From: Pseudomonadota bacterium
Lineage (GTDB): Bacteria > Pseudomonadota > Alphaproteobacteria > Rhizobiales > Rhizobiaceae
DNA: 64,000 bases
Direction: 5' to 3'
Assembly: GCA_020161665.1 (NCBI GenBank)
Contig: JAIUPA010000004.1
Coordinates: 54,704 to 118,703, forward strand
The notes beneath the pieces are model-generated. The model saw nothing but the letters and a program-made list of their open reading frames with translations, was not told the DNA's origin and did no database searches. The translations under genes and the position numbers were made by a program. This document shows positions 11,719 to 21,020 of the stretch, piece by piece; the stretch's first letter is position 1; the number at the start of each line of letters is the position of its first letter.

Positions 11719-12132
11719 ATGGAAACGCTCACCGCAGCCGCCACCGATTTTGCGATGATTGCCGCGTGGAGCGTTCCCCTTCTTGTGGTTTATATCCTGA
11801 CGCAGGGTTTTACCGCCACGCGGGAACTGGGTGCCAAGTGGAACACCAGCCCCCGCGATGGTGGACAGAAGCCCACAGGCGTGATCGCCGGACGGGCGGA
11901 ACGGGCCAGCGCGAATTTTCGCGAGACCTATCCCGCCTTTCTGGCGCTGTGCTTTGGACTGGCTGTGACCGGAGATCCCTCGGGATGGGGATTTACGGCG
12001 GCGCTGGTGTGGTTTGCGGCGCGGATTGTCTATCTGCCCGCCTATCTTTCCGGCGTTCCCGGTCTCCGGTCCATCGCATGGGGCGTTGCCTTGGCATCGC
12101 TGATCATCATGTTTGCCGCCATCGTGTTTTAA
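11719..12132 (+). CDS. MAPEG family membrane protein
   Basis: This 137-residue integral membrane protein has four hydrophobic segments. Its pattern matches the MAPEG superfamily (membrane-associated proteins in eicosanoid and glutathione metabolism): an N-terminal helix, then RAERASANFRETYPAFLALCF, then WFAARIVYLPAYL. The ATG at 11719 is preferred because AAGGA lies 6 bp before it; a TTG at 11713 has no such support. It starts 9 bp after sucB and precedes lpdA, so it is embedded in the 2-oxoglutarate dehydrogenase operon. Its substrate is unknown. Confidence 0.88.
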   Translation: METLTAAATDFAMIAAWSVPLLVVYILTQGFTATRELGAKWNTSPRDGGQKPTGVIAGRAERASANFRETYPAFLALCFGLAVTGDPSGWGFTAALVWFAARIVYLPAYLSGVPGLRSIAWGVALASLIIMFAAIVF

Positions 12133-12213
12133 GCGCTGCGGCAGCCTCTCGTCAGGCCTCATCAGAATTCAGGGACATGCCGCTTGGCGGCTTCAAAGGA
12201 ACAGGAAAATAAC

Positions 12214-13620
12214 ATGGCTTATGATGTTGTTGTCATCGGCTCCGGCCCCGGCGGTTATGTCTGCGCGGTGAAGGCTGCCCAGCTCGGCCTCAAGGTCGCC
12301 GTTGTTGAAAAGCGCGCCACGCTTGGCGGTACGTGCCTTAACGTCGGCTGCATTCCCTCCAAGGCTCTGCTGCACGCTTCGGAAACCTTCGCCCATGTGG
12401 CGCACGGCCTCGATTCGCTCGGCGTTGAAGTGGGCGCTCCGACGCTCAACATCGACAAGCTGATGGCGCACAAGGACGGCGTGGTGAAGGCGAATGTCGA
12501 TGGCGTCGGCTTCCTGTTCAAGAAGAACAAGATCGACAGCTTCACCGGCCTCGGCAAGATTGTCGCTGCTGGCAAGGTCGCCGTGGTCAACGACAAGGGC
12601 GAAGAGCAGGTTCTCGAAACCAAGAACATCGTGATTGCCACGGGTTCCGACATTGCCGGTATTCCGGGCGTTGCCGTGACCATCGACGAAGAGACGATCG
12701 TGTCCTCGACGGGTGCCATCGCGCTCAAGAAGGTTCCGGAAAAGATGATCGTCGTTGGCGGCGGTGTGATCGGCCTTGAGCTTGGCTCGGTCTGGTCGCG
12801 TCTCGGCGCCAAGGTCACCGTTATCGAGTATCTCGACAAGATCCTCGGCGGTATGGATGGCGATCTCTCCAAGCAGGCCCAGAAGCTTCTGGCCAAGCAG
12901 GGCCTCGAGTTCAACCTCTCGGCCAAGGTGACGGGCGTTGAAAAGACCGCAACGGGTGCCAAGGTGACGTTCGAGCCGGTGGCTGGCGGCGAAGCGCAGG
13001 TGCTGGAAGCCGATATCGTTCTCGTTTCGACGGGCCGCAAGCCCTACACCGAAGGCCTTGGTCTGGAAGCCGTGGGCGTTGCCCTCGACAACCGTGGCCG
13101 TGTCGAAATCGACGGTCACTTCAAGACCAACGTTCCCGGCATTTACGCCATCGGCGATGTGGTCAAGGGTCCGATGCTCGCCCACAAGGCGGAAGACGAA
13201 GGTGTGGCGCTGGCCGAAATCCTCGTCGGTCAGCATGGCCATGTGAACTATGATGTCATTCCGGGCGTCGTTTACACGCAGCCGGAAGTGGCTTCCGTCG
13301 GCAAGACCGAAGAAGAACTGAAGGCTGCGGGCATTGCCTACAAGGCCGGCAAGTTCCCGTTCACCGCCAATGGCCGCGCGCGTGCCATGCAGGTGACGGA
13401 TGGTTTCGTCAAGGTTCTGGCCGATAAGGAAACCGACCGCGTGCTCGGCGTTCACATCATCGGCTTCGGCGCTGGCGAAATGATCCACGAAGCGGCTGTG
13501 CTGATGGAGTTCGGCGGTTCGTCGGAAGACCTCGGCCGTACCTGCCACGCCCACCCGACCATGTCGGAAGCGGTGAAGGAAGCGGCGCTCGCCACCTTCT
13601 TCAAGCCGATCCACATGTAA
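12214..13620 (+). CDS. lpdA: Dihydrolipoamide dehydrogenase (E3)
   Basis: This is the FAD- and NAD-linked oxidoreductase that reoxidises dihydrolipoamide of E2. It is 468 residues. The FAD motif [10 protein letters not shown] is at residues 9-18. The redox disulfide Cys41/Cys46 is in [13 protein letters not shown], and the NAD-binding [10 protein letters not shown] is present. The C-terminal catalytic pair His447/Glu452 lies in HAHPTMSE. The ATG at 12214 with AGGAAA upstream is chosen over an upstream in-frame TTG at 12184. It completes the sucA-sucB-lpd set, and a terminator follows. Confidence 0.97.
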   Translation: MAYDVVVIGSGPGGYVCAVKAAQLGLKVAVVEKRATLGGTCLNVGCIPSKALLHASETFAHVAHGLDSLGVEVGAPTLNIDKLMAHKDGVVKANVDGVGFLFKKNKIDSFTGLGKIVAAGKVAVVNDKGEEQVLETKNIVIATGSDIAGIPGVAVTIDEETIVSSTGAIALKKVPEKMIVVGGGVIGLELGSVWSRLGAKVTVIEYLDKILGGMDGDLSKQAQKLLAKQGLEFNLSAKVTGVEKTATGAKVTFEPVAGGEAQVLEADIVLVSTGRKPYTEGLGLEAVGVALDNRGRVEIDGHFKTNVPGIYAIGDVVKGPMLAHKAEDEGVALAEILVGQHGHVNYDVIPGVVYTQPEVASVGKTEEELKAAGIAYKAGKFPFTANGRARAMQVTDGFVKVLADKETDRVLGVHIIGFGAGEMIHEAAVLMEFGGSSEDLGRTCHAHPTMSEAVKEAALATFFKPIHM

Positions 13621-13646
13621 GAAACATTAAATTCCTGTTATGTTCG

Positions 13647-13679
13647 GGCCGCGCCTTGCTTGTCAGGGCGCGGTCTTTT
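13647..13679 (+). terminator. Intrinsic terminator after lpdA
   Basis: GGCCGCGCC (13647-13655) pairs with GGCGCGGTC (13667-13675; one G-T pair) across an 11-base loop, followed by TTTT. It lies 27 bp past the lpdA stop and would end the mdh-suc-lpd transcript. Confidence 0.8.
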
Positions 13680-13729
13680 ACGTTTGTGGGACCGTTGTTT
13701 TTGTTGAATATTTGACGAAGGATAAGACT

Positions 13730-14239
13730 ATGGCCGTTTCCTCCCAAGCGCCTGTCAATTTTTCCGTCGCCCAGCGCGCGCTGCACTGGCTGACCGTTCT
13801 GCTTATTGCCTGGCAGTTTATCGCCGCCAGTGGTTTCGAAGCTGCCGAAGAGGCGCGCGATGCCGGTACCGAGGTCGCCGGTTGGGCGATTGTCTTCATC
13901 CAGTCGCATTTCTTTGCCGGTTTTGCGATCCTCGCCTTTACGGTTCTGCGGCTTATTCTGCGCTTTACGCAGGGTGCCCCGGCAGCCCCGGAAGGTGAGC
14001 CCAAGGCGCTGCAACTTCTGGCAACGATCACCCATGGGCTGATTTACGTCACGCTGCTGGGCATGCCGCTTACGGGCATTGGCTTCAAGTATCTCGGCCT
14101 CGACTTCCTGCACTTCCCGCATGTCGGTCCGCTGAAGGGCCTGATGATTGTCCTGATCGCGCTGCATGTCATCGGCGCGCTGGCGCAACAGTTCTATTTC
14201 AAGACGAATGTGATGGCGCGCATGACGCGCGGCGTCTAA
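13730..14239 (+). CDS. Cytochrome b561 family protein
   Basis: This 169-residue inner-membrane dihaem protein has four transmembrane helices. Candidate haem ligands are His19 (RALHW), His60 (QSHFF), His102 (ITHGL) and His146 (ALHVIGALAQQF), the usual cytochrome b561/YodB arrangement. Members move electrons from quinol to periplasmic acceptors and have been linked to superoxide oxidation. The ATG at 13730, preceded by GAAGGATAAG, is preferred over a longer in-frame start that would overlap the lpdA terminator. It is flanked by terminators, so it is probably monocistronic. Confidence 0.9.
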   Translation: MAVSSQAPVNFSVAQRALHWLTVLLIAWQFIAASGFEAAEEARDAGTEVAGWAIVFIQSHFFAGFAILAFTVLRLILRFTQGAPAAPEGEPKALQLLATITHGLIYVTLLGMPLTGIGFKYLGLDFLHFPHVGPLKGLMIVLIALHVIGALAQQFYFKTNVMARMTRGV

Positions 14240-14311
14240 GCCCACTGTGCGGATTTGCGCCGTTGCTCACCGGGCCGCGGCGTGAAAGAAATTGCGAAGT
14301 GTCAAACATGG

Positions 14312-14357
14312 CCACCCCGGTGACGCGCCTTAGCCGTCGTCCGGGGTGGTCTTTTTT
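14312..14357 (+). terminator. Strong intrinsic terminator after the cytochrome b561 gene
   Basis: CCACCCCGG (14312-14320) pairs perfectly with CCGGGGTGG (14341-14349), followed by TC and TTTTTT to 14357. It lies just 12 bp before the next start codon. Confidence 0.88.
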
Positions 14358-14368
14358 AATGGCATGAC

Positions 14369-14836
14369 ATGATGCTGATCCGCGCCGAAGCGCTCTCCCT
14401 GCCGCATCCTGCACTGCCCAATGCCAATTGGGTCGACAGCTACAGTATTCAGCTCGACGGGCAGGCCATGACGGCGAAAGAGGTGGCCCGGCGCATTTTC
14501 GCGCGCCCGCCCGTATGGGCGCAACGGCTGATGGCGATGCGCAATGCGCTCGTCGGTTTGTTCGGTTTGAAGAGTGCCGGACGCATGGAGGGAGAGACGG
14601 GCGGTTTTCCGGTCATCTTAGACAATCCGGATCAGGTCGTTCTCGGCTTTGATGACTGGCATCTGGATTTTCGGATCGTGGTGGATATCAAATCCACGCA
14701 AACCGGCCAGATCTTGAGCGTTTCTACGCTGGTGGACCGGCATAATCTTGTCGGGCGGATCTACATCTTCTTCGTGACGCCGTTTCATCACATGATCGTT
14801 CGAACCATGCTGAAGGCCGTGGCGCGCCTGGCCTGA
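14369..14836 (+). CDS. DUF2867 domain protein
   Basis: This 155-residue protein of the DUF2867 family has an N-terminal HPALPNANWVDSY block. A middle region reads VVLGFDDWHLDFRIVVDI, and the C-terminal RIYIFFVTPFHHMIVRTMLKAV is a family hallmark. Some family members are fused to short-chain dehydrogenase-like domains, but this one is stand-alone. No catalytic residues can be assigned. Two consecutive ATG codons (14369 and 14372) are both possible starts. It lies directly after a strong terminator, so its own promoter must overlap the hairpin region or be very short. It converges with the GumN-like gene. Confidence 0.82.
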   Translation: MMLIRAEALSLPHPALPNANWVDSYSIQLDGQAMTAKEVARRIFARPPVWAQRLMAMRNALVGLFGLKSAGRMEGETGGFPVILDNPDQVVLGFDDWHLDFRIVVDIKSTQTGQILSVSTLVDRHNLVGRIYIFFVTPFHHMIVRTMLKAVARLA

Positions 14837-14839
14837 GGA

Positions 14840-15925
14840 TCAATTGACCGGCGTGACCTTGAAGCCCTGCTTCTGCAGGAGCGCGACAACGCCTTCCTCG
14901 CCCGGCAGGTGCAGCGCACCGACGGCGATAAATACATTCCCCTTGGTCAGGATCGGGGCGGCGCGCTCGGCCATGACATGGTTGCGGTCGCGGATCAGAC
15001 GCTCCTCGAAGGCGGTGTAGCCTTCGCCATCGCCGGTCGTGTCGGGTGTGGCGGCCTTGATCATCGGCATGATCTCGCCCACCTTTCCTTCCAGATAGAG
15101 CGCCGTCATCGTTTCAAAAATGTCGGTCATGCGGTCGCCAAGGGCGAGTGTTTCGATCAGGCCGCGAATATGGAATTCGATCGGCAGATCGGCCATGGCC
15201 TGAAGCTGTTCGGCCATGGTTTCAAGACCCAGAACCTCACGGCCTTCCGCCTTGGCATCAAGCGCCAGCTTCTTGTCGAGGAACACGGTGCCGCTGTTCT
15301 TGCGCTTCGTTTCGCAGGCGGGCAGGGCGATGAAGGAGGAAATCAGCCATGGCTGCATACGCGCGACCGCCAGCAGCGGAATGCCGCGCGATTTCAGGCC
15401 GTCATCCAGCTTCTTCACCTCATCGGCGTTAATCAGGTTGCTGATGGTCTTGCCGTCGGCAATCATCGTCAGGTCGGGGCGACCCATCATTGCGGCGGCC
15501 ACCTTCTGATCATCGAGCACATCCGTCGACTCGATCACGACCGTTGCGGCCTGTTTGTAAGCGGGGCGGGCGGCTTCCGGCAGGGCGGTGACGCGCGGAT
15601 CGGTGACATGCATGGTGCCGAGCAGCCAGGACGGGGCGAGACCGTCCTTCTCGATCTTCCAGAAAATACCGTTGCCGTTCGGGACCTTTTCAGCAATCGC
15701 CATCCCGGCCTCGTAGGCCTTCGGGTTTTCCTGCTTCAGTTCGGTCAGAATGTTCCGGCCATTGCAGGTGACGTCTTCTGCGGCTTTTGCGGGGTGAGCC
15801 GTCATCAGCGCAAAGGCGAGCAACATCAAAAGCAGCATCGGCAGGGCAGCCGCCACATAAAGCAGCGGATGGGCAATGCGTTCGCCCAATACGAGGGCGC
15901 GGGCTTTTTGCGAGGTCACAGACAT
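14840..15925 (-). CDS. TraB/GumN family protein
   Basis: This 361-residue protein has a hydrophobic segment near residues 20-45 that works as a signal or anchor, so the rest is periplasmic. It carries the TraB/GumN motifs: SWLLGTMHVTDPRV (GTxH) and the C-terminal AVGALHLPGEEGVV. Members are Tiki-like putative metalloproteases; the activity of this one is not shown. The start at 15925 (MSVTSQKAR) is chosen over 15949 on family similarity; ribosome-site evidence is weak for both. It converges with the DUF2867 gene with 3 bp between them. Confidence 0.88.
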   Translation of the reverse strand: MSVTSQKARALVLGERIAHPLLYVAAALPMLLLMLLAFALMTAHPAKAAEDVTCNGRNILTELKQENPKAYEAGMAIAEKVPNGNGIFWKIEKDGLAPSWLLGTMHVTDPRVTALPEAARPAYKQAATVVIESTDVLDDQKVAAAMMGRPDLTMIADGKTISNLINADEVKKLDDGLKSRGIPLLAVARMQPWLISSFIALPACETKRKNSGTVFLDKKLALDAKAEGREVLGLETMAEQLQAMADLPIEFHIRGLIETLALGDRMTDIFETMTALYLEGKVGEIMPMIKAATPDTTGDGEGYTAFEERLIRDRNHVMAERAAPILTKGNVFIAVGALHLPGEEGVVALLQKQGFKVTPVN

Positions 15926-16035
15926 TCCATTCGATCCGGTTCGGCACATGTCCGGCAGTCTAGCGGGACGAGGCTCACAAGCCTTTAACCGGATGGGTTA
16001 AGGCCGGGTTAAATCGGGCATTGCCTACGCCTTCC

Positions 16036-16971
16036 TCAGGCGCGGGGGTGGGCACGATCATAGATTTCCAGAAGCCGCACCGAATCGACGCCGGTATAGA
16101 CCTGCGTTGTGGACAGGCTGGCATGGCCAAGCAGTTCCTGAATGGTGCGCAGATCGCCGCCGCCGGACAGGAGATGCGTGGCGAAGGAATGGCGAAGCGC
16201 ATGCGGTGTTGCCGTTTCCGGCAGGCCGAGCGCACCGCGCAGGCGCTGCATCTGGCGCTGGATAATGGCGGGTTGAAGCGGGCCGCCGCGCGCGCCGCGA
16301 AACATCGGTTCGCCGGGAGCGAGCGCGAAAGGGCAGAGAAGCTGATAGACGCGCACGCTTTCCAGAACGACGGGCAGAAGCGGAACGAGACGCGTTTTTC
16401 CGCCCTTGCCGGTGATGGTCAGCATCGTGGCTTCAGCAGGCAGATCGACCGGGCGAAGGCCCAAGGCTTCCGAAATACGCAATCCACAACCGTAAAGCAG
16501 GGCGAGAACAGCGGCGTCGCGCGCACCGATCCACGGTTCGTCCTGAAGGTCGGCCCCGGCCTGGATGACGTTGAGGGCTTGCTCCGGCAACAGCGGCTTG
16601 GGCAATGACTTCGGCTGCTTGGGGGCGCGGACGGCTCCGGCTCCGGCGGCGTTGACGAGGCCCTTCTTTTCCAGAAAACGCAGGAGCGAGCGAATACCCG
16701 CCATGTGGCGACCAAGCGAACGTGCGCCATCGCCCTCGCGGCGGCGGTTTGCCAGAAAGGCGCGCAGGTCTGCCGGGCGCAGGGTGTGAATATCCTCGAT
16801 GCGCGCCGGACCGCCAAGATGACCCGTCAGGAATTGCAGGAATTGCCGCGTGTCGCGCTCATAGGCGTCCACCGTCAACATGGAGAGGCGGCGCTCATGC
16901 TGAAGGTTCTCGAGCCAGAGCTGGCGCTCGGCGATGAGATCAGGCGCGGCGATGATAAGGATTTCGGTCAT
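16036..16971 (-). CDS. xerC: Site-specific tyrosine recombinase XerC
   Basis: This is a chromosome-dimer-resolution recombinase acting with XerD at dif. It is 311 residues from the ATG at 16971. An upstream in-frame ATG at 17043 would add 24 unlikely residues. The N-terminal SAM-like core-binding domain covers about 10-105. The catalytic set is complete: Arg165, Lys189, His257, Arg260, His283 and nucleophile Tyr292 (QVYTGVD). I call it XerC rather than XerD because a second, more XerD-like gene is at 32843. It is divergent from the ATPase gene at 17061. Confidence 0.9.
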   Translation of the reverse strand: MTEILIIAAPDLIAERQLWLENLQHERRLSMLTVDAYERDTRQFLQFLTGHLGGPARIEDIHTLRPADLRAFLANRRREGDGARSLGRHMAGIRSLLRFLEKKGLVNAAGAGAVRAPKQPKSLPKPLLPEQALNVIQAGADLQDEPWIGARDAAVLALLYGCGLRISEALGLRPVDLPAEATMLTITGKGGKTRLVPLLPVVLESVRVYQLLCPFALAPGEPMFRGARGGPLQPAIIQRQMQRLRGALGLPETATPHALRHSFATHLLSGGGDLRTIQELLGHASLSTTQVYTGVDSVRLLEIYDRAHPRA

Positions 16972-17060
16972 GGCTTCCGTACAGGTTTTGCCGCAGTCTG
17001 CTCGACCGGGCGTTAGGAAATTGCTAACGAAGGCTGTTTTCACGCTGGAGCGCTCAACCC

Positions 17061-18194
17061 ATGCGGCTTGTTTCGCTGTCTGCCCATCAGTACCGCTCGC
17101 TGCGTGCCATCCGCATGGAGCTTGGCGGGGTCAGCCTGTTCATCGGGGCAAACGGAGTGGGCAAATCCAACCTCTACCGCGCTCTGCAATTGGTGCAGGC
17201 AGCGGTGCGGGGCACCTTTGCCCATGAGATTGCCGCTGAAGGGGGCATGATGCAGGCGCTTTGGGCGGGGCCTCGCCGCAAGCATGAGGCGGCCCGGATC
17301 GTCCTATCCGTCGAGATTGCCGATGAAGAGCGCGGGCTTACCTTCGATTATCGCATTGAGGCCGGTTTGCGTCCGCCGCTTGCCGCGGGCTTCGTGTTTG
17401 AGCCTCAGGTGAAGGAGGAGTGCTTTCGGGTCGATACGGGTCGTGGCCCGGTCGTCATGATGGAGCGCAAGGGTGCCAGTATCTCCTTGCGGGGTGAGCG
17501 CGGGCGCATGGTGCCGTTTGATGAAACGGTGCTGACCTCGGAGACGGCCGTCTCGCTGATTGCGCGCGGCGGCGTTTCGCCCGAAGTGACCACGTTTTGC
17601 CGCTTCATCGACCAATGGCGCTTCTTCCACGGGTTTCGCACCGATGCCGGATCACCGCTTCGCTTTCCCTGCCTTGCCGTGACTGCGCCGCTTCTTGATG
17701 AGGACGGGGCCAATCTCGCCGCCGTCCTTGCCACGCTTTCGGTGACGCGTGGCGATACGGTGGAGTTGGACCGGGCGGTGGCGGATGCGCTTTCCGGCGC
17801 GCGGCTGGTGCTGCCGGAACCGGACAGTGATGCAAGCTTCGGCCTTGCCCTGCCGGAATTTCCGCAGCGGGTGTTCTCGGCGCGGGAATTGTCGGATGGT
17901 CAGTTGCGCTTTCTGGCGCTGGCCGGGGCGCTTTTGTCTTATCGCCAGCCGCCCCTCATTGCCCTCAACGAACCGGAAACGAGCCTGCACCCGGACATGC
18001 TCGAACCTTTGGCCGATCTCATTGCCAAGGCGGCGGAGAAAAGTCAGGTGTGGATCGTCACCCACTCCGAACGCTTGGCCGAGGCGGTGCGCCAACGGTG
18101 CGGCCTGCGTCCGCTTCGGGTCATCCGGCAGGATGGGGCAACGTGGATTGAGGGCATGCGCCTGACCGGCCTGATGGCGGATGAGGATGATTGA
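17061..18194 (+). CDS. AAA/OLD-like (RecF/SMC-type) ATPase
   Basis: This 377-residue P-loop ATPase has an ABC/SMC-type layout. The N-terminal GANGVGKSN Walker A is at residues 29-37. A signature-like ELSDGQLRFLAL lies near 274-286. The Walker B region IALNEPETSLHPDML is near 299-313, and the switch His is in WIVTHSERLAE. This is the predicted-ATPase family related to OLD and RecF heads. I see no C-terminal TOPRIM nuclease domain, and it is too short for one. Function is unknown. It is divergent from xerC and 51 bp upstream of priA, which hints at a link to DNA repair or replication restart, but that is only context. Confidence 0.85.
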   Translation: MRLVSLSAHQYRSLRAIRMELGGVSLFIGANGVGKSNLYRALQLVQAAVRGTFAHEIAAEGGMMQALWAGPRRKHEAARIVLSVEIADEERGLTFDYRIEAGLRPPLAAGFVFEPQVKEECFRVDTGRGPVVMMERKGASISLRGERGRMVPFDETVLTSETAVSLIARGGVSPEVTTFCRFIDQWRFFHGFRTDAGSPLRFPCLAVTAPLLDEDGANLAAVLATLSVTRGDTVELDRAVADALSGARLVLPEPDSDASFGLALPEFPQRVFSARELSDGQLRFLALAGALLSYRQPPLIALNEPETSLHPDMLEPLADLIAKAAEKSQVWIVTHSERLAEAVRQRCGLRPLRVIRQDGATWIEGMRLTGLMADEDD

Positions 18195-18245
18195 TACGCG
18201 CTTTCCACTTTCCCTTTGCGTGCGGTTGAGGGCATTGTCGCGGAC

Positions 18246-20462
18246 ATGACGAAAGATTCGTTTGCCTCCCTTTTTGGTGATCTGCCGGAAGCGCCCGCGG
18301 CCCGCCGCGCCGTGCCGGTGCTGGTGCCCATGCCCGCGCCGGTGCCCTTCAGTTACGCCGTGCCCGATGGCATGCATGTCGAGCCGGGGTCCGTGGTGCA
18401 GGTGCCGCTCGGGCCGCGTCAGGTGATCGGCGTCGTCTGGGACGGGCCGCTGGATGCCGTCGATCCGAAGAAGCTTCGCCCGATCACGATTGCCTTCGAT
18501 TGCCCGCCTTTAACGAAGGATATGCGCGCCTTCATCGACTGGGTTTCCGCCTATACGCTTTCGCCGCCCGGCCTTGTGGCCCGCATGGCGCTTCGTGCTC
18601 CGGCGGCCTTTGATCCGGAGCCGATGGTGGAGGGCGTGCGGCTTGGTCCCGGCCAGCTGGAACGCATGACGCCCGCCCGTGCCCGTGTGATGGAACTGGC
18701 GAGCGAAGGTTTTGCCTGGACGAAAAGCGGCCTTGCCCATGCGGCGGGTGTCTCGCCCAGTGTTGTCGACGGTCTGTTGAAATCTGCCGTACTGGAAACC
18801 GTCTTCATGGCCCCGCCGCCGCTGGTGGCCAAGCCCGACCCGGATTTCATTCAGGGGCGTCTGGATGGCGCGCAGGTGGATGCCGCCGACGAATTGCGCG
18901 AGGCGGCGCGCGACGGGTTTTCCGTAACGCTGATTGATGGTGTGACCGGCTCCGGCAAGACGGAGGTCTATTTCGAGGCGGTGGCCGAGGCGCTGAAACG
19001 CGGCAAGCAGGTGCTGATCCTCCTGCCGGAAATTGCCCTGACGGCGAGCTTCCTTGAGCGGTTTCAGGATCGTTTCGGGGCGAAGCCTGCCGAATGGCAT
19101 TCCGACCTTTCGCCCCGCACCCGCGAAAAAGTGTGGCGTCAGGTGACGGAAGGCGAAATCCGCGTTGTGGCGGGTGCGCGCTCCGCGCTCTTCCTGCCGT
19201 TTGAGGAACTGGGGCTGATCGTCGTCGATGAAGAGCACGACCCGGCCTACAAGCAGGAAGACCGCGTCTTTTATAATGCCCGCGACATGGCGGTGGTGCG
19301 GGCGCGCATCGGCGGCTTCCCGGTCGTCCTGTGTTCGGCGACCCCTTCGGTCGAAAGTCAGGTGAATGCGCGGTCCGGACGTTACAATGCTATTCATATG
19401 CCAACGCGCTTCGGCGATGCGGCATTGCCCGACCTTCATCTCATTGACCTCAGACGCCATCCGCCGGAGCGGGGCGGCTTTCTCTCGCCGGTTCTGTTGC
19501 GCGGCATGGCCAAGACGCTGGAGAAGGGCGAGCAATCGCTGCTCTTCCTCAACCGGCGCGGCTATGCGCCGTTGACGCTCTGCCGGGTGTGCGGTCATCG
19601 CTTCCAGTGCCCGCAATGTTCGAGCTGGCTGGTGGAGCACCGCTTTCGCGGCCAGATCCAATGCCATCAATGCGGCTATGCCGAACCGACGCCGCAGGCT
19701 TGCCCGGAATGCGGCACGCTGGATCATCTGGCGGCTTGCGGCCCGGGTGTGGAGCGCATTGCCGAAGAGGTGGAACGCCATTTCCCGGAGGCGCGCACCA
19801 TCGTTTTGTCGTCCGACATGGCGGGCGGGGTCAGGCGGTTGAGGCTGGAACTCGACGCCATCGCCAAGGGCGAGGCGGATATCGTGGTGGGCACGCAACT
19901 GGTCGCCAAGGGACATAACTTCCCCATGATGACGCTGGTCGGGATTGTCGATGCCGATCTGGGGCTGGCCAACGGCGACCCGCGTGCGGCCGAGCGGACC
20001 TTCCAGCTTCTGGCGCAGGTCACAGGCCGCGCCGGACGCACGGGGCTTAAAAGCCATGGCCTGATCCAGACCTATCAGCCGGCCCATCCGGTGATGCAGG
20101 CGATTGCTTCAGGGGATCGCGAGGCCTTTTATGATCGCGAGATTGCCGAGCGCGAGCGGGCGCTTCTGCCGCCTTTCGGGCGGCTGGCCTCACTGATTAT
20201 CTCCGCCGACACGCGCGCCGATGCCGAGACCCATGCCCGCGGGCTTCGTGCGGCGGCCCCAGCCGTCTCCGGCATCAGTCTGCTTGGTCCGGCGGAAGCA
20301 CCGCTGGCTCTCATTCGCGGGCGTCACCGTTTCCGGCTTCTGGTTCACGGCCAGCGCACGTCCGACATGCAGGCCTTTGTGCGGGCGATGCTTCAAAATG
20401 GCCCGAAGGTCAGAGGCTCCGTTCATGTGCAGCTGGATATCGATCCGCAAAGTTTCCTTTGA
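18246..20462 (+). CDS. priA: Primosomal replication restart helicase PriA
   Basis: PriA is a 3'-5' DNA helicase that reloads the replisome at stalled forks. It is 738 residues from the ATG at 18246; a TTG at 18216 is in frame but unsupported. The N-terminal 3'BD domain covers about 20-110. Walker A GVTGSGKT is at 232-239 and DEEH at 328-331. The zinc region has eight cysteines at 446, 449, 455, 458, 473, 476, 486 and 489. The C-terminal helicase motifs (VGTQLVAKGHNFP, QVTGRAGR) are intact. A hairpin follows the stop. It may share a transcript with the upstream ATPase. Confidence 0.96.
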   Translation: MTKDSFASLFGDLPEAPAARRAVPVLVPMPAPVPFSYAVPDGMHVEPGSVVQVPLGPRQVIGVVWDGPLDAVDPKKLRPITIAFDCPPLTKDMRAFIDWVSAYTLSPPGLVARMALRAPAAFDPEPMVEGVRLGPGQLERMTPARARVMELASEGFAWTKSGLAHAAGVSPSVVDGLLKSAVLETVFMAPPPLVAKPDPDFIQGRLDGAQVDAADELREAARDGFSVTLIDGVTGSGKTEVYFEAVAEALKRGKQVLILLPEIALTASFLERFQDRFGAKPAEWHSDLSPRTREKVWRQVTEGEIRVVAGARSALFLPFEELGLIVVDEEHDPAYKQEDRVFYNARDMAVVRARIGGFPVVLCSATPSVESQVNARSGRYNAIHMPTRFGDAALPDLHLIDLRRHPPERGGFLSPVLLRGMAKTLEKGEQSLLFLNRRGYAPLTLCRVCGHRFQCPQCSSWLVEHRFRGQIQCHQCGYAEPTPQACPECGTLDHLAACGPGVERIAEEVERHFPEARTIVLSSDMAGGVRRLRLELDAIAKGEADIVVGTQLVAKGHNFPMMTLVGIVDADLGLANGDPRAAERTFQLLAQVTGRAGRTGLKSHGLIQTYQPAHPVMQAIASGDREAFYDREIAERERALLPPFGRLASLIISADTRADAETHARGLRAAAPAVSGISLLGPAEAPLALIRGRHRFRLLVHGQRTSDMQAFVRAMLQNGPKVRGSVHVQLDIDPQSFL

Positions 20463-20472
20463 GGGGCCTTGA

Positions 20473-20496
20473 GACGGGGAAGATCATTTTCCCGTC
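20473..20496 (+). terminator. Hairpin after priA, putative terminator without T-run
   Basis: GACGGGGAA (20473-20481) pairs with TTTCCCGTC (20488-20496; one G-T) around GATCAT. The loop sequence repeats: GGGAAGATCAT-like copies begin at 20477 and 20497. No T-tract follows. Confidence 0.4.
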
Positions 20497-20542
20497 GGGA
20501 AGATCATGGCATAAGGGCGCAAACTGATTTGCGGAGCCTTCC

Positions 20543-20929
20543 ATGGAGTTTTACCTGCCGACCGAGACGGGCGAACTGCTCGCCTTTTGTGCTGCTGCCT
20601 TCACCGCGCTTGCGGGCCTCTTCATGATGTTCGCGCCCGGCCTGACCTTTCGGGCGCTCGGGCTCGGCTCGATGGAGCATCGTCCGGGTGCGATTGCCGA
20701 AGGGCGATCCTCATTGGGCGGCTTTTATGCGGGTTTGGGGATCTCCGCGATTCTGCTCGCCCAGCCCTGGATCTACATGGCGTTGGGCATCGGCTTCGCG
20801 CTTGCTGCCTTCGGCCGGATTCTATCGCTAATGTCGGATAGAGGGAAGAATCTCGCCAATTACCCTCTCCTGGTTGTGCAGGTGGTTCTGGCCACGCTGA
20901 TGCTCGGCTATTCCTTCGGCTATATCTGA
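20543..20929 (+). CDS. Small integral membrane protein of unknown function
   Basis: This 128-residue protein is almost entirely hydrophobic. It has likely membrane helices at about 11-36, 62-78, 79-92 and 105-127, and a conserved-looking loop SMEHRPGAIAEGRSSLGGFYAG. It resembles small DUF4345-type inner-membrane proteins that carry an E-x-R-x5-G-x2-G motif, but I am not certain of the family. It sits between priA and the F1 operon, with a good start at 20543. It is probably transcribed separately from atpH, because a promoter-like site follows. Confidence 0.75.
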   Translation: MEFYLPTETGELLAFCAAAFTALAGLFMMFAPGLTFRALGLGSMEHRPGAIAEGRSSLGGFYAGLGISAILLAQPWIYMALGIGFALAAFGRILSLMSDRGKNLANYPLLVVQVVLATLMLGYSFGYI

Positions 20930-20992
20930 GCTGTCTTTCCCTGCACTTGCAGCCGCTTTCGGCGCGATTCCAACAAAATTTTAAAAAGCGTA

Positions 20993-21020
20993 TTGTCCTA
21001 AAGGCGTAAACGGATAATAC
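20993..21020 (+). promoter_or_regulatory. Putative promoter of the atpHAGDC operon
   Basis: TTGTCC (20993-20998) and TAATAC (21015-21020) are 16 bp apart in an AT-richer patch within the 252 bp gap before atpH. It would give a leader of about 155 nt. No other gene fits this gap. Confidence 0.5.
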
